Source of the DNA: an uncultured Lachnospiraceae bacterium
GTDB lineage: Bacteria; Bacillota; Clostridia; Lachnospirales; Lachnospiraceae
DNA length: 59,482 nucleotides
Reading direction: 5' to 3'
Assembly (NCBI GenBank): GCA_910585605.1
Contig: CAJUFL010000022.1
Span: 1 to 59,482 of the forward strand
Positions 1-7,837 of this stretch are shown here, one piece after another (the stretch's first letter is position 1; each line of letters begins with the position of its first letter). A model generated the notes under the pieces. That model was not told the DNA's origin and did no database searches. It worked only from the letters and a program-made list of their open reading frames with translations. The position numbers and the translations under genes were made by a program.

Positions 1-9
1 GATAAAAAG

Positions 10-50
10 AAGCTGCCGCTTCACGAATCTCATTTCGTTAAAGCGACAGC
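10..50 (-). terminator. Hairpin with T-rich tail, minus-strand terminator candidate
   Basis: Read on the minus strand, a 10-bp stem (GCTGTCGCTT against AAGCGGCAGC, one mismatch) encloses a second short stem (ACGAA/TTCGT) and is followed by TTCTTTTTATC. This resembles a rho-independent terminator. No minus-strand gene is visible immediately to its right, so it may be a relic, or part of the end of the mobile element that carries the integrase. Confidence 0.45.
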
Positions 51-143
51 CCCATCGTGCCCATTTGCATTTTCAATCGGTTCAAAAATAATGATTAAAC
101 GTAAAGAATTTATTCATTATATATCGGAACATAGTAGGTTATA

Positions 144-184
144 TTGACTTTGTAAAGTTTCGTATGGTATCATGATACCATACG
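144..184 (+). promoter_or_regulatory. Integrase promoter overlapped by a perfect 24-bp palindrome
   Basis: TTGACT (144-149) and TATCAT (168-173) are separated by 18 bp. A perfect palindrome occupies 161-184 (half-site CGTATGGTATCA), so it covers the whole -10 element. The likely reading is a dimeric repressor or excisionase-type operator controlling the integrase. As RNA the palindrome would fold into a 12-bp stem followed by a T-rich run (188-197), so attenuation is an alternative. Confidence 0.55.
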
Positions 185-214
185 AGCTTTTCTTTTTTGG
201 AAAGGAAGTTTAAA

Positions 215-1402
215 ATGGGAAAGGATTTAAAAGGTAAAGAGTTAGGTATTGGTATTATACAGCGAAAGGATGGATTATACCAAGGCAGATATTGCGATAG
301 ATGGGGGAAACGAAAGACCATTTATAATAAGAATCTGAGAGAGTTAAGGAAGCAGCTTGCTGAGGCAATTGTTGCTAATGAGAATTTTATGAGTATCAAG
401 AATAACATAACTCTTAACAAGTGGTTTACTAGATGGATGGAGGTATATAAAGAAAAAAGTATACGTGCCAATACCAAGAGAAATTACACACATGTTTATC
501 AAAAAAATATAGCCCCTTATATAGGTGAACGTTATATAAATTCTCTTGTAAAGTCAGATATCCAGCTTCTAGTTGATAGAGCCTGCGATGCTGGTTATGG
601 GTATGAAAGGCAGAATAAGATAAAAGTAATTTTACGAGATATGTTGCAAAGAGCAGTAGAGGATAATCTTGTTGTAAATAATCCTGTTAGTGGGATTAAA
701 CTCAGAGCTATTAAAGTAGTCAAAGCAAAATCATTAACCTTAGAAGAACAAAATATTTTTTTTGATTATTGCAAAAATACATTTTATGAGAATTTGTTCA
801 ATGTTGCAGTCAATACAGGATTACGCCCCGGAGAATTATTTGCATTACAATTAGATGATATTGATTTGGAGCATGGGTTCATCGATGTTAATAAGACACT
901 TGTTTATCAAAAATATCTTACTGATAACAGAAAAGAGTTTCATATTGAACCACCAAAAACTAAACAAAGCTACCGTAAAGTTCCCATTAATAGTATATGT
1001 AAGGTGTATTTGGGGAGACAGCTAGAATTAAAACGGGTAGTTTCCTGTAAAAAACCAAAACAGCATAATAATTATTTATTTGTTACAAAGTTTAACACAC
1101 CATTAAACACTCAAATTTATTCAGATGCAATCAGGGCAGTAATCAGACAAATAAATCTAGTCAGATCACTAGATAACCAATTTGAGAAGTTCAGTGGGCA
1201 TACATTCAGACATACATTTGCTACCAGATGTTTTGAAAATGGAGTAGAGGCAAAAGTAGTTCAATCTTATCTTGGACATGCTAGTCTGAAGATGACCATG
1301 GATTTATACACACATGTAACTGAAGATAAGGCTACACAAGATATTGAAAAAATTGTATTAGAAGATAAAAATATTATAAGTATGGATAGAAGGTTGGCAT
1401 AA
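215..1402 (+). CDS. int: Tyrosine recombinase / Tn916-type integrase
   Basis: Site-specific recombinase of 395 aa that would cut and rejoin DNA at attachment sites of an integrative element. The N-terminal 60 residues (QRKDGLY, then a basic stretch) resemble the arm-binding domain of Tn916-type integrases, followed by a SAM-like core-binding domain. The catalytic domain carries the Arg box in TGLRPGELFALQ, a Lys in PPKTKQSYRKVPI, HTFRHTFATR, GHAS and the nucleophilic Tyr in DLYTHV, so the active site is complete. ATG 215 is preferred over an in-frame TTG at 197 because GGAAAGG lies about 10 nt upstream of it. No excisionase or conjugation gene is visible, so this is the end of an element extending left of the window, or a solitary remnant. 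Short tandem repeats follow the stop codon. Confidence 0.93.
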   Translation: MGKDLKGKELGIGIIQRKDGLYQGRYCDRWGKRKTIYNKNLRELRKQLAEAIVANENFMSIKNNITLNKWFTRWMEVYKEKSIRANTKRNYTHVYQKNIAPYIGERYINSLVKSDIQLLVDRACDAGYGYERQNKIKVILRDMLQRAVEDNLVVNNPVSGIKLRAIKVVKAKSLTLEEQNIFFDYCKNTFYENLFNVAVNTGLRPGELFALQLDDIDLEHGFIDVNKTLVYQKYLTDNRKEFHIEPPKTKQSYRKVPINSICKVYLGRQLELKRVVSCKKPKQHNNYLFVTKFNTPLNTQIYSDAIRAVIRQINLVRSLDNQFEKFSGHTFRHTFATRCFENGVEAKVVQSYLGHASLKMTMDLYTHVTEDKATQDIEKIVLEDKNIISMDRRLA

Positions 1403-1403
1403 A

Positions 1404-1436
1404 TGGTGTAGTATTGGTGTAGTATTGCTGTAGGCA
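1404..1436 (+). repeat. Tandem 11-bp direct repeats, candidate integrase arm sites
   Basis: Directly after the integrase stop, TGGTGTAGTAT occurs twice head to tail (1404-1414, 1415-1425), followed by a degenerate third copy starting TGCTGTAGG (1426). Tn916-type integrases bind short direct repeats at element ends through their N-terminal domain, so these could be arm-type sites. This is inference from position and spacing. The rest of 1437-1539 shows no gene. Confidence 0.4.
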
Positions 1437-1539
1437 GAATTTTGATATACAGTAAAATCAATTCTTTTTATGCAATTTTGTACTTAAGCTGGGTAACTTA
1501 CTACGTGTACCAGGTGACTCCGTATGTGTTGTAGGAATA

Positions 1540-3108
1540 TCATTTAAGCAGCTGTCTGGATTTGGACACGAAGCAGATTCCACCATAAACTATGATCACA
1601 AAAATGAGTATCCATAGACCAGAATTTTGAAGGGCAGCAATATGTATGAGTTTCTGATATCCCCAGAATGCAATGACGCCGAATAGGATAAAGGTAACCG
1701 CAGGCAGGAAAATATCTTCCGAGAAGGAAAGCTCAAAAGGAATCATTTTTTGCAGCTTATGCAGGCAGGCAAACGTAAGGAACAGGTATCCTGCAAACAA
1801 TCCGATGATATAGCCATAGATTCCAATGCGGGGAATGGCAAACATTATAAAACTGATCCGGATTGCAGTTGCAATAACGGTAAGGATCAGGTTGTGGGCA
1901 GCGAATCCAAGTCCGTTTAGAATACTGGCAAGTGTGGTCGCAAGATAAATAAAGGGACAAAGCAGGGAAAGCTGGTATAGATACATACCGGCTTCTTTGC
2001 TTTTAAAAAAACACATTCCGATCGATGGTCCGAAGATATAAAAAGTGATTGTGGAGAATATCCCAATCAGAAGGCAGAAATGCAGGCTTTTTTCGCAAAG
2101 TCTCGTAAGATAATCTTTTTTCAGACCGCTGCTTGCGGAAGACACGGCAGGCAGGAGCATGGTGGAAAGTGAATTGGTGATGGTGGAAGGAAACATGATA
2201 AATGGAAAAGCCATTCCGGAAAAAATGCCATATGTTTCAAGACTTAAAGTGGAATTTCCATAAAAGCTTAAAAGTACGGTTGGAATCATAATAGCCTCTA
2301 TGCTTTGCAATACAGTAAGGGCGAGACGGTTGGTGGTGAGCGGGACAGAATCTTTTAGAAACAGATGCAGAATCTGGCTTTTATGAATGGCTTTTGTTTT
2401 GGTATTCTTCCCTGTACATAGCGAAGTTTCAGGATGACAGGCAAAATGGATGAACAAGGCAGTTATAGAGTAAAGAAATGCAATGATTTCCCCTATAACA
2501 ATGCCGATTACAGCAAAAGAAGCATCATACTGGTTTCGGATACAGATATAGGATGCCAAAAGATATAATCCAAATACTTTTGCAAGCTGTTCTAAGAAGT
2601 CGGACATACCGTGGACGCTGGATTTTTCCAGACCGAGAAAATATCCGTGTATGGCACCCTTCATTGACATAAATGGAATCCCGAAACAGATCACCTTGAG
2701 ACAGGATGTACATTCCGGTGCATTTAAAATGCGGATGCATAACCAGTCAGCATTTTGGTACATAATAGTACTGACAAGAAGGCCGAGAAAAAGATTAAAG
2801 AAAAAGCAGGTCTTAAAAAACGCACAGGCAGACGCCGTGTCACCGCGGCTTTTATATTCGGATACCAGTTTTGTCAGGGCAAGTTCATTTCCGAAGGTAG
2901 TAAGAGAAAAAGCAACCATATACAGCGGAAAAATAAGCTGGTATATACCTAATTCCTTCGCACCGATTAAGTCTGCAAGGAATATTCTATTATAAAACCC
3001 AATAATTCTGGTGGCGAAACCGGCCAGGGTTAAAATCAGAGTTCCTTTAATGACAAGATTTTTAGAGATTAAGAAGTTGAGGCGGCAGCACCAGTTTTTA
3101 ACTTTCAT
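1540..3108 (-). CDS. SpoVB/MurJ-like oligosaccharide flippase
   Basis: Polytopic membrane protein of 522 aa in the MOP superfamily of polysaccharide/lipid-II-type flippases, close in style to SpoVB of spore formers. About 12-14 hydrophobic helices alternate with short polar loops, starting with the typical GTLILTLAGFATRIIGFYNR. Family members move lipid-linked glycan precursors across the cytoplasmic membrane; some SpoVB proteins act in spore cortex formation. ATG 3108 is chosen because GGGGAA lies at correct spacing and the TTG 60 nt upstream has no Shine-Dalgarno. It is the first of only two minus-strand genes here and is divergent from the isc cluster. The substrate cannot be read from sequence. 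Confidence 0.88.
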   Translation of the reverse strand: MKVKNWCCRLNFLISKNLVIKGTLILTLAGFATRIIGFYNRIFLADLIGAKELGIYQLIFPLYMVAFSLTTFGNELALTKLVSEYKSRGDTASACAFFKTCFFFNLFLGLLVSTIMYQNADWLCIRILNAPECTSCLKVICFGIPFMSMKGAIHGYFLGLEKSSVHGMSDFLEQLAKVFGLYLLASYICIRNQYDASFAVIGIVIGEIIAFLYSITALFIHFACHPETSLCTGKNTKTKAIHKSQILHLFLKDSVPLTTNRLALTVLQSIEAIMIPTVLLSFYGNSTLSLETYGIFSGMAFPFIMFPSTITNSLSTMLLPAVSSASSGLKKDYLTRLCEKSLHFCLLIGIFSTITFYIFGPSIGMCFFKSKEAGMYLYQLSLLCPFIYLATTLASILNGLGFAAHNLILTVIATAIRISFIMFAIPRIGIYGYIIGLFAGYLFLTFACLHKLQKMIPFELSFSEDIFLPAVTFILFGVIAFWGYQKLIHIAALQNSGLWILIFVIIVYGGICFVSKSRQLLK

Positions 3109-3396
3109 GAGATTCCCCGTTTTTCTTTTTTGATCGGTGATTTGCTGATACAGTATAAAAGATAGCAAAATACCGGATTACTGCTAATTTATGCGCTTTT
3201 TTTGCTAAATATGTCTGATAATATAACGATTCCCACAAGCAACGAGCCAGGTGTGCGTTTTTGCATACACATTTGGCGACGCCTGGGTCACATACCCCAC
3301 TGCTTTGCCGCGTTTTAAGCTTGATGTCCCGTTGTTTGCAGCAGGGTTGTTAACTTCGTAATAATCGTACTTTATTATTCGAAGTACACTAGGTAC
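3109..3396. other. Intergenic region upstream of iscR
   Basis: About 360 bp separate the divergent flippase and iscR genes. The stretch holds one copy of the dispersed module described at 3241-3280, a GC-richer patch around 3281-3345, and the iscR promoter further right. I see no protein gene; the 66-aa minus-strand frame at 3205-3405 has no supporting feature. Confidence 0.6.
3241..3280 (+). repeat. Dispersed intergenic module (copy D)
   Basis: A 40-nt block beginning AACGAGCCA and ending ACATTTGGCGAC matches 53144-53184 in both ends and in length, with a diverged middle. A related but decayed version is visible near 56663-56690. In this copy the middle can fold as a hairpin (GTGTGC against GCATACAC). 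It is therefore a recurring genomic unit of unknown function. Confidence 0.6.
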
Positions 3397-3425
3397 TTGA
3401 CACATAAAAAAAAGACTGTTATATT
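3397..3425 (+). promoter_or_regulatory. Promoter of the isc cluster
   Basis: TTGACA (3397-3402), a 17-bp spacer and TATATT (3420-3425) form a near-consensus vegetative promoter. The predicted start near 3432 leaves a short leader holding the operator and the iscR Shine-Dalgarno (GAGGTGGT, 3460-3467). Confidence 0.85.
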
Positions 3426-3438
3426 AGCAGTGTGATAT

Positions 3439-3455
3439 CCGACTATTTTAGTGGG
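3439..3455 (+). promoter_or_regulatory. Rrf2/IscR-type operator
   Basis: A 17-bp dyad, CCGACTA-TTT-TAGTGGG, is symmetric except for one pair and sits just downstream of the predicted transcription start. Rrf2 regulators commonly bind such dyads, so the encoded IscR-like protein may repress its own cluster here. Binding is inferred, not shown. Confidence 0.65.
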
Positions 3456-3470
3456 AATTGAGGTGGTAGT

Positions 3471-3929
3471 ATGAAATTATCTACGAAAGGCAGATACGGA
3501 TTGCGGGCAATGATAGATTTGGCAGATTATTCAGAGGAAATGCCTCAGTCTATAGCCAGCATTGCAGCCAGACAGTCCATTTCGGATAGTTATTTAGAGC
3601 AGCTGATGGCAAAATTGAAAAAAGCGGGTTTGATAACCAGTATTCGTGGTTCCCAAGGTGGATATGTACTGGCAAAACCGGGCACGGAGATTAGTGTAGG
3701 TGATATTTTACGGGCATTAGAAGGAGATTTGTCTCCTGTGAAGTGCATGGGACTAAAAGGGGATCAGGCATGTTCCGGCAGCGGGAACTGTGTAACGAAA
3801 AATGTCTGGAAACGCATAGATGACAGTATACAAAATGCAGTGGATTCCATATATCTGAATGAATTAGTAGAAGATAACCGGAAGATGCGCCTTTATGGGA
3901 AAGAACCCGGTGCGGATTGTGATTTATAA
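3471..3929 (+). CDS. iscR: Rrf2-family regulator, IscR-like
   Basis: Transcription factor of 152 aa. An N-terminal winged helix-turn-helix (about 1-75) begins MKLSTKGRYGLRAM, the Rrf2 signature. Cys92, Cys101 and Cys107 are spaced like the [2Fe-2S] ligands of IscR, absent from non-cluster members such as CymR. It is therefore expected to sense Fe-S status and control the downstream iscS-iscU-mnmA genes. A dyad operator lies in its own leader. iscS begins 31 nt after its stop. The close CymR homologue (cysteine metabolism) is the main alternative, since cysK lies in the same cluster. Confidence 0.9.
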   Translation: MKLSTKGRYGLRAMIDLADYSEEMPQSIASIAARQSISDSYLEQLMAKLKKAGLITSIRGSQGGYVLAKPGTEISVGDILRALEGDLSPVKCMGLKGDQACSGSGNCVTKNVWKRIDDSIQNAVDSIYLNELVEDNRKMRLYGKEPGADCDL

Positions 3930-3960
3930 AAAGTATTTATATAGAAAAGAGGACAAAACC

Positions 3961-5145
3961 ATGGAAGAAAAAAGTTTTATTTATTTAGACCATGCGGCTA
4001 CAACTGCCGCAAGACCTGAGGTGGTGGAAGCGATGCTTCCGTATTTTACAGAAAATTTCGGAAACCCTTCCAGTGTTTATACGTTTTCCCAGAAAAATAA
4101 AGCGGTGGTTACGGAGTGCAGGGAAAAGATAGCGGACAGCTTGAACGCAAAAAGCAATGAAATTTATTTTACTGCCGGTGGTACGGAGTCAGATAACTGG
4201 GCACTGAAAGCTGCAGCAGAGGCATATGCTTCAAAAGGTAATCATATTATTACCACAAAGATTGAACATCATGCAATTCTTCATACGGCAAAATATCTGG
4301 AAAGTAAAGGATTCGAGGTTACATATCTCGATGTGGATGAAAACGGAGTGGTAAAGCTTGACCAGCTGAGACAGGCGATCCGTCCGGAAACCATTCTGAT
4401 ATCCGTTATGTTTGCCAACAATGAGATAGGAACCATTCAGCCAATAAAGGAGATAGGAGAGATAGCAAAAAAACATGGAATTCTCTTTCATACAGATGCA
4501 GTACAGGCGTATGGGCAGATCCCGATAGATGTGGATGAATGCCATATCGATATGCTAAGTGCAAGCGGACATAAACTGAACGGTCCAAAAGGAATCGGAT
4601 TTTTATATATCCGTACGGGGCTGAAGCTTAGGAACTTTGTGCATGGCGGGGCGCAGGAGCGTTCCAGACGTGCAGGCACAGAAAACGTTACAGGAATTGT
4701 CGGTTTTGCCAAGGCAGTCGAAATTGCTTTTTGTACAATGGAAGAACGATCCCAAAAGGAATGTATGATGAGAGATTACCTGATTGACCGCATTTTGGCA
4801 GAGATTCCATATGCAAGACTCAACGGACACAGAACAAAAAGGCTTCCCAATAATGTAAATATCAGCTTTCAGTTTATTGAGGGAGAATCTCTTTTGATCA
4901 TGCTGGATATGGCAGGAATTTGTGCATCTTCTGGTTCTGCATGTACTTCCGGTTCGCTGGATCCTTCCCATGTACTGCTTGCCATTGGGCTGCCGCATGA
5001 GATTGCACATGGTTCCCTTAGAATGACAATCGGTGATGAAAATACAATGGAAGAAATGGATTATGTAATCGAACAGATTAAAGAGATTGTGACAAAGCTT
5101 CGTGCAATGTCACCGTTATATGAAGATTTTATGAAACATAGTTAA
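3961..5145 (+). CDS. iscS: Cysteine desulfurase IscS/NifS
   Basis: PLP enzyme of 394 aa that takes sulfur from L-cysteine as an enzyme persulfide and hands it to IscU and, for tRNA thiolation, MnmA. Visible features are YLDHAATT at the N-terminus, the PLP lysine in SASGHKLNGPKG, and the mobile catalytic Cys in SSGSACTSGS. ATG 3961 follows GAGGAC; an upstream in-frame ATG at 3895 lies inside iscR and would add 22 non-homologous residues. It sits between iscR and iscU, the usual clostridial order. No HscA, HscB or ferredoxin follows. Confidence 0.96.
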   Translation: MEEKSFIYLDHAATTAARPEVVEAMLPYFTENFGNPSSVYTFSQKNKAVVTECREKIADSLNAKSNEIYFTAGGTESDNWALKAAAEAYASKGNHIITTKIEHHAILHTAKYLESKGFEVTYLDVDENGVVKLDQLRQAIRPETILISVMFANNEIGTIQPIKEIGEIAKKHGILFHTDAVQAYGQIPIDVDECHIDMLSASGHKLNGPKGIGFLYIRTGLKLRNFVHGGAQERSRRAGTENVTGIVGFAKAVEIAFCTMEERSQKECMMRDYLIDRILAEIPYARLNGHRTKRLPNNVNISFQFIEGESLLIMLDMAGICASSGSACTSGSLDPSHVLLAIGLPHEIAHGSLRMTIGDENTMEEMDYVIEQIKEIVTKLRAMSPLYEDFMKHS

Positions 5146-5242
5146 AAATCTGCCGGATATTGGCAGGGATTCGTATTACAATCAGGATAATCAGTTTGAC
5201 AGTTGTCACGGGAAACTGGTTACAGATACAGGAGGTAAAAAT

Positions 5243-5680
5243 ATGTACAGTGAAAAAGTGATGGATCATTTCACAAATCCCAGAAACGTGGGTGAAATTG
5301 AAAATGCGAGTGGTGTAGGAACGGTAGGAAATGCCAAGTGTGGAGATATTATGCGCATTTATTTTGATATCGATGAAAATCAGGTAATAAAGGATGTGAA
5401 ATTTAAAACATTTGGTTGTGGTGCTGCCGTAGCTACAAGTTCCATGGCAACAGAGCTTGTAAAAGGAAAGACTATTTACGAGGCATTAACAGTTACTAAT
5501 AAAGCGGTAATGGAGGCACTTGACGGGCTGCCTCCGGTAAAGGTGCATTGTTCTTTACTAGCTGAAGAGGCGATCCATGCTGCACTTTGGGATTACTGTG
5601 AAAAAAATGATATCAAGATAGAAGGATTGGAAAAACCCAAAAATGATATCAGTGAAGACGAAGAAGAGGAAGAATACTAA
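5243..5680 (+). CDS. iscU: Fe-S cluster scaffold IscU/NifU-N
   Basis: Scaffold protein of 145 aa on which IscS-derived sulfur and iron are assembled into clusters. The three ligand cysteines are in AKCGD, FGCGAAVA and VHCSLLAEEA, with the conserved Asp in CGD. The C-terminus ends in an acidic tail (EDEEEEEY) not needed for the fold. A strong GGAGG precedes ATG 5243. mnmA starts 3 nt after its stop, so the two are probably translationally coupled. Confidence 0.95.
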   Translation: MYSEKVMDHFTNPRNVGEIENASGVGTVGNAKCGDIMRIYFDIDENQVIKDVKFKTFGCGAAVATSSMATELVKGKTIYEALTVTNKAVMEALDGLPPVKVHCSLLAEEAIHAALWDYCEKNDIKIEGLEKPKNDISEDEEEEEY

Positions 5681-5683
5681 ACG

Positions 5684-6763
5684 ATGAAGAAAAAAGTTGC
5701 GGTGGGTATGTCCGGCGGAGTGGATTCGTCTGTTGCAGCATATCTGTTAAAAGAGCAGGGTTATGATGTAATCGGTGTCACAATGCAGATATGGCAGGAG
5801 GAGGATCCTCTTGTTCAGGCGGAAAACGGTGGATGTTGTGGTCTCTCGGCAGTGGATGATGCAAGACGGGTTGCGGATATGCTGGGGATACCGTATTATG
5901 TATTGAATTTTAAAAGAGAATTTAAGGAATCTGTGATCGATTATTTTATGGAGGAATATATGCATGCAAGAACACCGAACCCTTGTATCGCCTGTAACCG
6001 GTATGTAAAATGGGAAGCATTACTAAACCGGGCGATGGAGCTTGGGTGTGATTATATTGCTACCGGACATTATGCCAGGGTATGCCGCCTTCCAAATGGA
6101 AGATATGCGCTTAAAAAATCTGCAACAGTGCGAAAGGATCAGACGTATGCCCTCTATAATCTGACACAGGATCAGCTTTCGAAAACACTCATGCCGGTAG
6201 GGGAATACGAGAAAGAGGATATTCGTCTGATGGCAGAAAGGATTGGACTGCCAGTGGCAAAGAAACCAGATAGCCAGGAAATCTGTTTTATTCCGGATCA
6301 TGATTATGCATCCTATATTATTAAGGAGACAGGAAAAACGTTTCCAGCGGGCAACTTTGTCGATCAAAACGGAGACGTATTAGGACAGCACAAAGGGATT
6401 ATTCATTATACTGTCGGACAGCGAAAGGGATTAGGAATTTCTCTGGGTACACCTGCATTTGTTACGGATATTCGTCCGGAAACAAATGAGGTGGTAATCG
6501 GTTCTGATAAAGATACATATCATGACAGCCTATTGGGAAATCAGGTAAATTTTATGTCGGTTGACAAACCAGAAGGAGAGTTAAGGGTGACTGCAAAGAT
6601 TCGTTATTCCCATCAGGGAGCTCCATGCAGGATAAGAATGGTGGGGGAAGATATTATTTCCTGCCAGTTTGAGGAACCTGTACGTGCTATTACCCCGGGG
6701 CAGGCGGTTGTATTTTATGACGGAGATTTGGTGGCAGGAGGGGCAACCATTATGGGGACATAA
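5684..6763 (+). CDS. mnmA: tRNA-specific 2-thiouridylase MnmA
   Basis: Cytoplasmic enzyme of 359 aa that adenylates U34 of tRNA Lys/Glu/Gln and replaces the 2-oxygen with sulfur. The PP-loop SGGVDSS is near residue 10. Catalytic cysteines lie in PNPCIACN and SQEICFIPD, and the tRNA-binding GHYAR is present. Length is normal. Its place right behind iscU supplies sulfur from IscS; joint isc-mnmA clusters are common in Firmicutes. Confidence 0.96.
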   Translation: MKKKVAVGMSGGVDSSVAAYLLKEQGYDVIGVTMQIWQEEDPLVQAENGGCCGLSAVDDARRVADMLGIPYYVLNFKREFKESVIDYFMEEYMHARTPNPCIACNRYVKWEALLNRAMELGCDYIATGHYARVCRLPNGRYALKKSATVRKDQTYALYNLTQDQLSKTLMPVGEYEKEDIRLMAERIGLPVAKKPDSQEICFIPDHDYASYIIKETGKTFPAGNFVDQNGDVLGQHKGIIHYTVGQRKGLGISLGTPAFVTDIRPETNEVVIGSDKDTYHDSLLGNQVNFMSVDKPEGELRVTAKIRYSHQGAPCRIRMVGEDIISCQFEEPVRAITPGQAVVFYDGDLVAGGATIMGT

Positions 6764-6867
6764 ATAAGTGGTACGATTATCTAATACCCGACTGCCATAA
6801 CAGGGCATTGCGAAATTTTATAAAATAGTATATTCTAAAATAAAAAGATTTGATAAGAGGAAAAAAT

Positions 6868-7770
6868 ATGTATTATGAAAATATTTTAGATTTAATAGGT
6901 AATACGCCATTGATCAGTTTAAAGCAGACCACGGGTCTTAATATTTATGCAAAAGCAGAGTTTTTGAATCCCGGCGGTTCCATTAAAGATCGTATTGCAA
7001 AGAATATGATAGAGGTTGCGGAACGGGACGGCAGATTAAAACCCGGAATGACGATTATTGAGCCTACCTCAGGGAATACAGGTATCGGCCTCGCTTTTTG
7101 TGGTGTCAGAAAAGGTTACCGGGTCGTCATTGTTATGCCAGAGAATATGAGTGAGGAGCGCAAGAAAATTATCAAGGCACTAGGAGCGGAACTGGTGCTT
7201 ACACCTGCCGAACTTTCTATTGGTGGAAGTGTGGAAAAGGCAGAGGAACTGGTGAAGCAGTCAGATGATTATTTTATGCCGCAGCAGTTTGAAAATCCAG
7301 CGAATCCGGATATTCATTATAAGACCACCGGACCGGAGATAGTAAAGCAGCTTGGCAAAAAAGTGGATATTTATGTTTCCGGAATCGGAAGTGGAGGAAC
7401 TTTACAGGGAGTAGCCAAATATTTGAGAGAACAGAATCCAGAGTGCAGAATCGTTGCGGTTGAGCCTAAAAATGTATCAGCATTGCTGGGAGATGAACCC
7501 GGACTCCATCAGATTCAGGGAATCGGAGACGGTTTTATTCCGGATGTACTGGATGTCAGCATCATTAATGACATAGTGGAGGTAACGGATGAAGATGCTG
7601 TGAATACGGCAAGGGAGCTGGCAGCTGTACAGGGACTGCTGGTGGGAACGTCTTCAGGTGCAAATGTATGGGCAGCAAAACAGATGGCAAAAAAATATGG
7701 AGAAGATAAAGTGGTTGCAACTATTCTTCCTGACCGGGCAGAGAGATATTTCAGCACAAGCCTGTTATAG
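6868..7770 (+). CDS. cysK: Cysteine synthase (O-acetylserine sulfhydrylase)
   Basis: PLP enzyme of 300 aa making L-cysteine from O-acetylserine and sulfide. GNTPLI at the N-terminus, the PLP lysine in GGSIKDR, the substrate loop TSGNTG and the phosphate-binding GSGGT are all present. ATG 6868 with AGAGG upstream is chosen over a TTG 18 nt earlier. The 104-nt gap after mnmA has no convincing terminator, so it may be cotranscribed, giving IscS its cysteine substrate locally. No cysE is present. I looked for a T-box or SAM-type leader and saw none. Confidence 0.94.
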   Translation: MYYENILDLIGNTPLISLKQTTGLNIYAKAEFLNPGGSIKDRIAKNMIEVAERDGRLKPGMTIIEPTSGNTGIGLAFCGVRKGYRVVIVMPENMSEERKKIIKALGAELVLTPAELSIGGSVEKAEELVKQSDDYFMPQQFENPANPDIHYKTTGPEIVKQLGKKVDIYVSGIGSGGTLQGVAKYLREQNPECRIVAVEPKNVSALLGDEPGLHQIQGIGDGFIPDVLDVSIINDIVEVTDEDAVNTARELAAVQGLLVGTSSGANVWAAKQMAKKYGEDKVVATILPDRAERYFSTSLL

Positions 7771-7800
7771 AAGATATTTTTTAATGGTTAAACCAGGTAA

Positions 7801-7825
7801 TTAATCGAATTATAATATGGATTAA
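7801..7825 (+). promoter_or_regulatory. Dyad over a TATAAT before the G3E gene
   Basis: TTAATC (7801-7806) and GATTAA (7820-7825) flank TATAAT (7811-7816), giving a 25-bp dyad over a probable -10 box; a weak -35 (TTAAAC) lies 17 bp upstream. It would suit a metal-responsive repressor, but it does not match the Zur consensus as I know it. Confidence 0.35.
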
Positions 7826-7837
7826 GGAGGCATTGCT

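Noticed and set aside
3205..3405. 66-codon minus-strand frame between the flippase and iscR
   Set aside because: It runs across a dispersed repeat and the iscR promoter and shows no protein-like features.
6764..6867. T-box or SAM riboswitch before cysK
   Set aside because: The gap is only about 100 nt, too short for a T-box, and no specifier or antiterminator motif is visible.
7801..7825. Calling the dyad a Zur box
   Set aside because: The half-sites do not match the Zur consensus I know; only an unnamed dyad can be supported.
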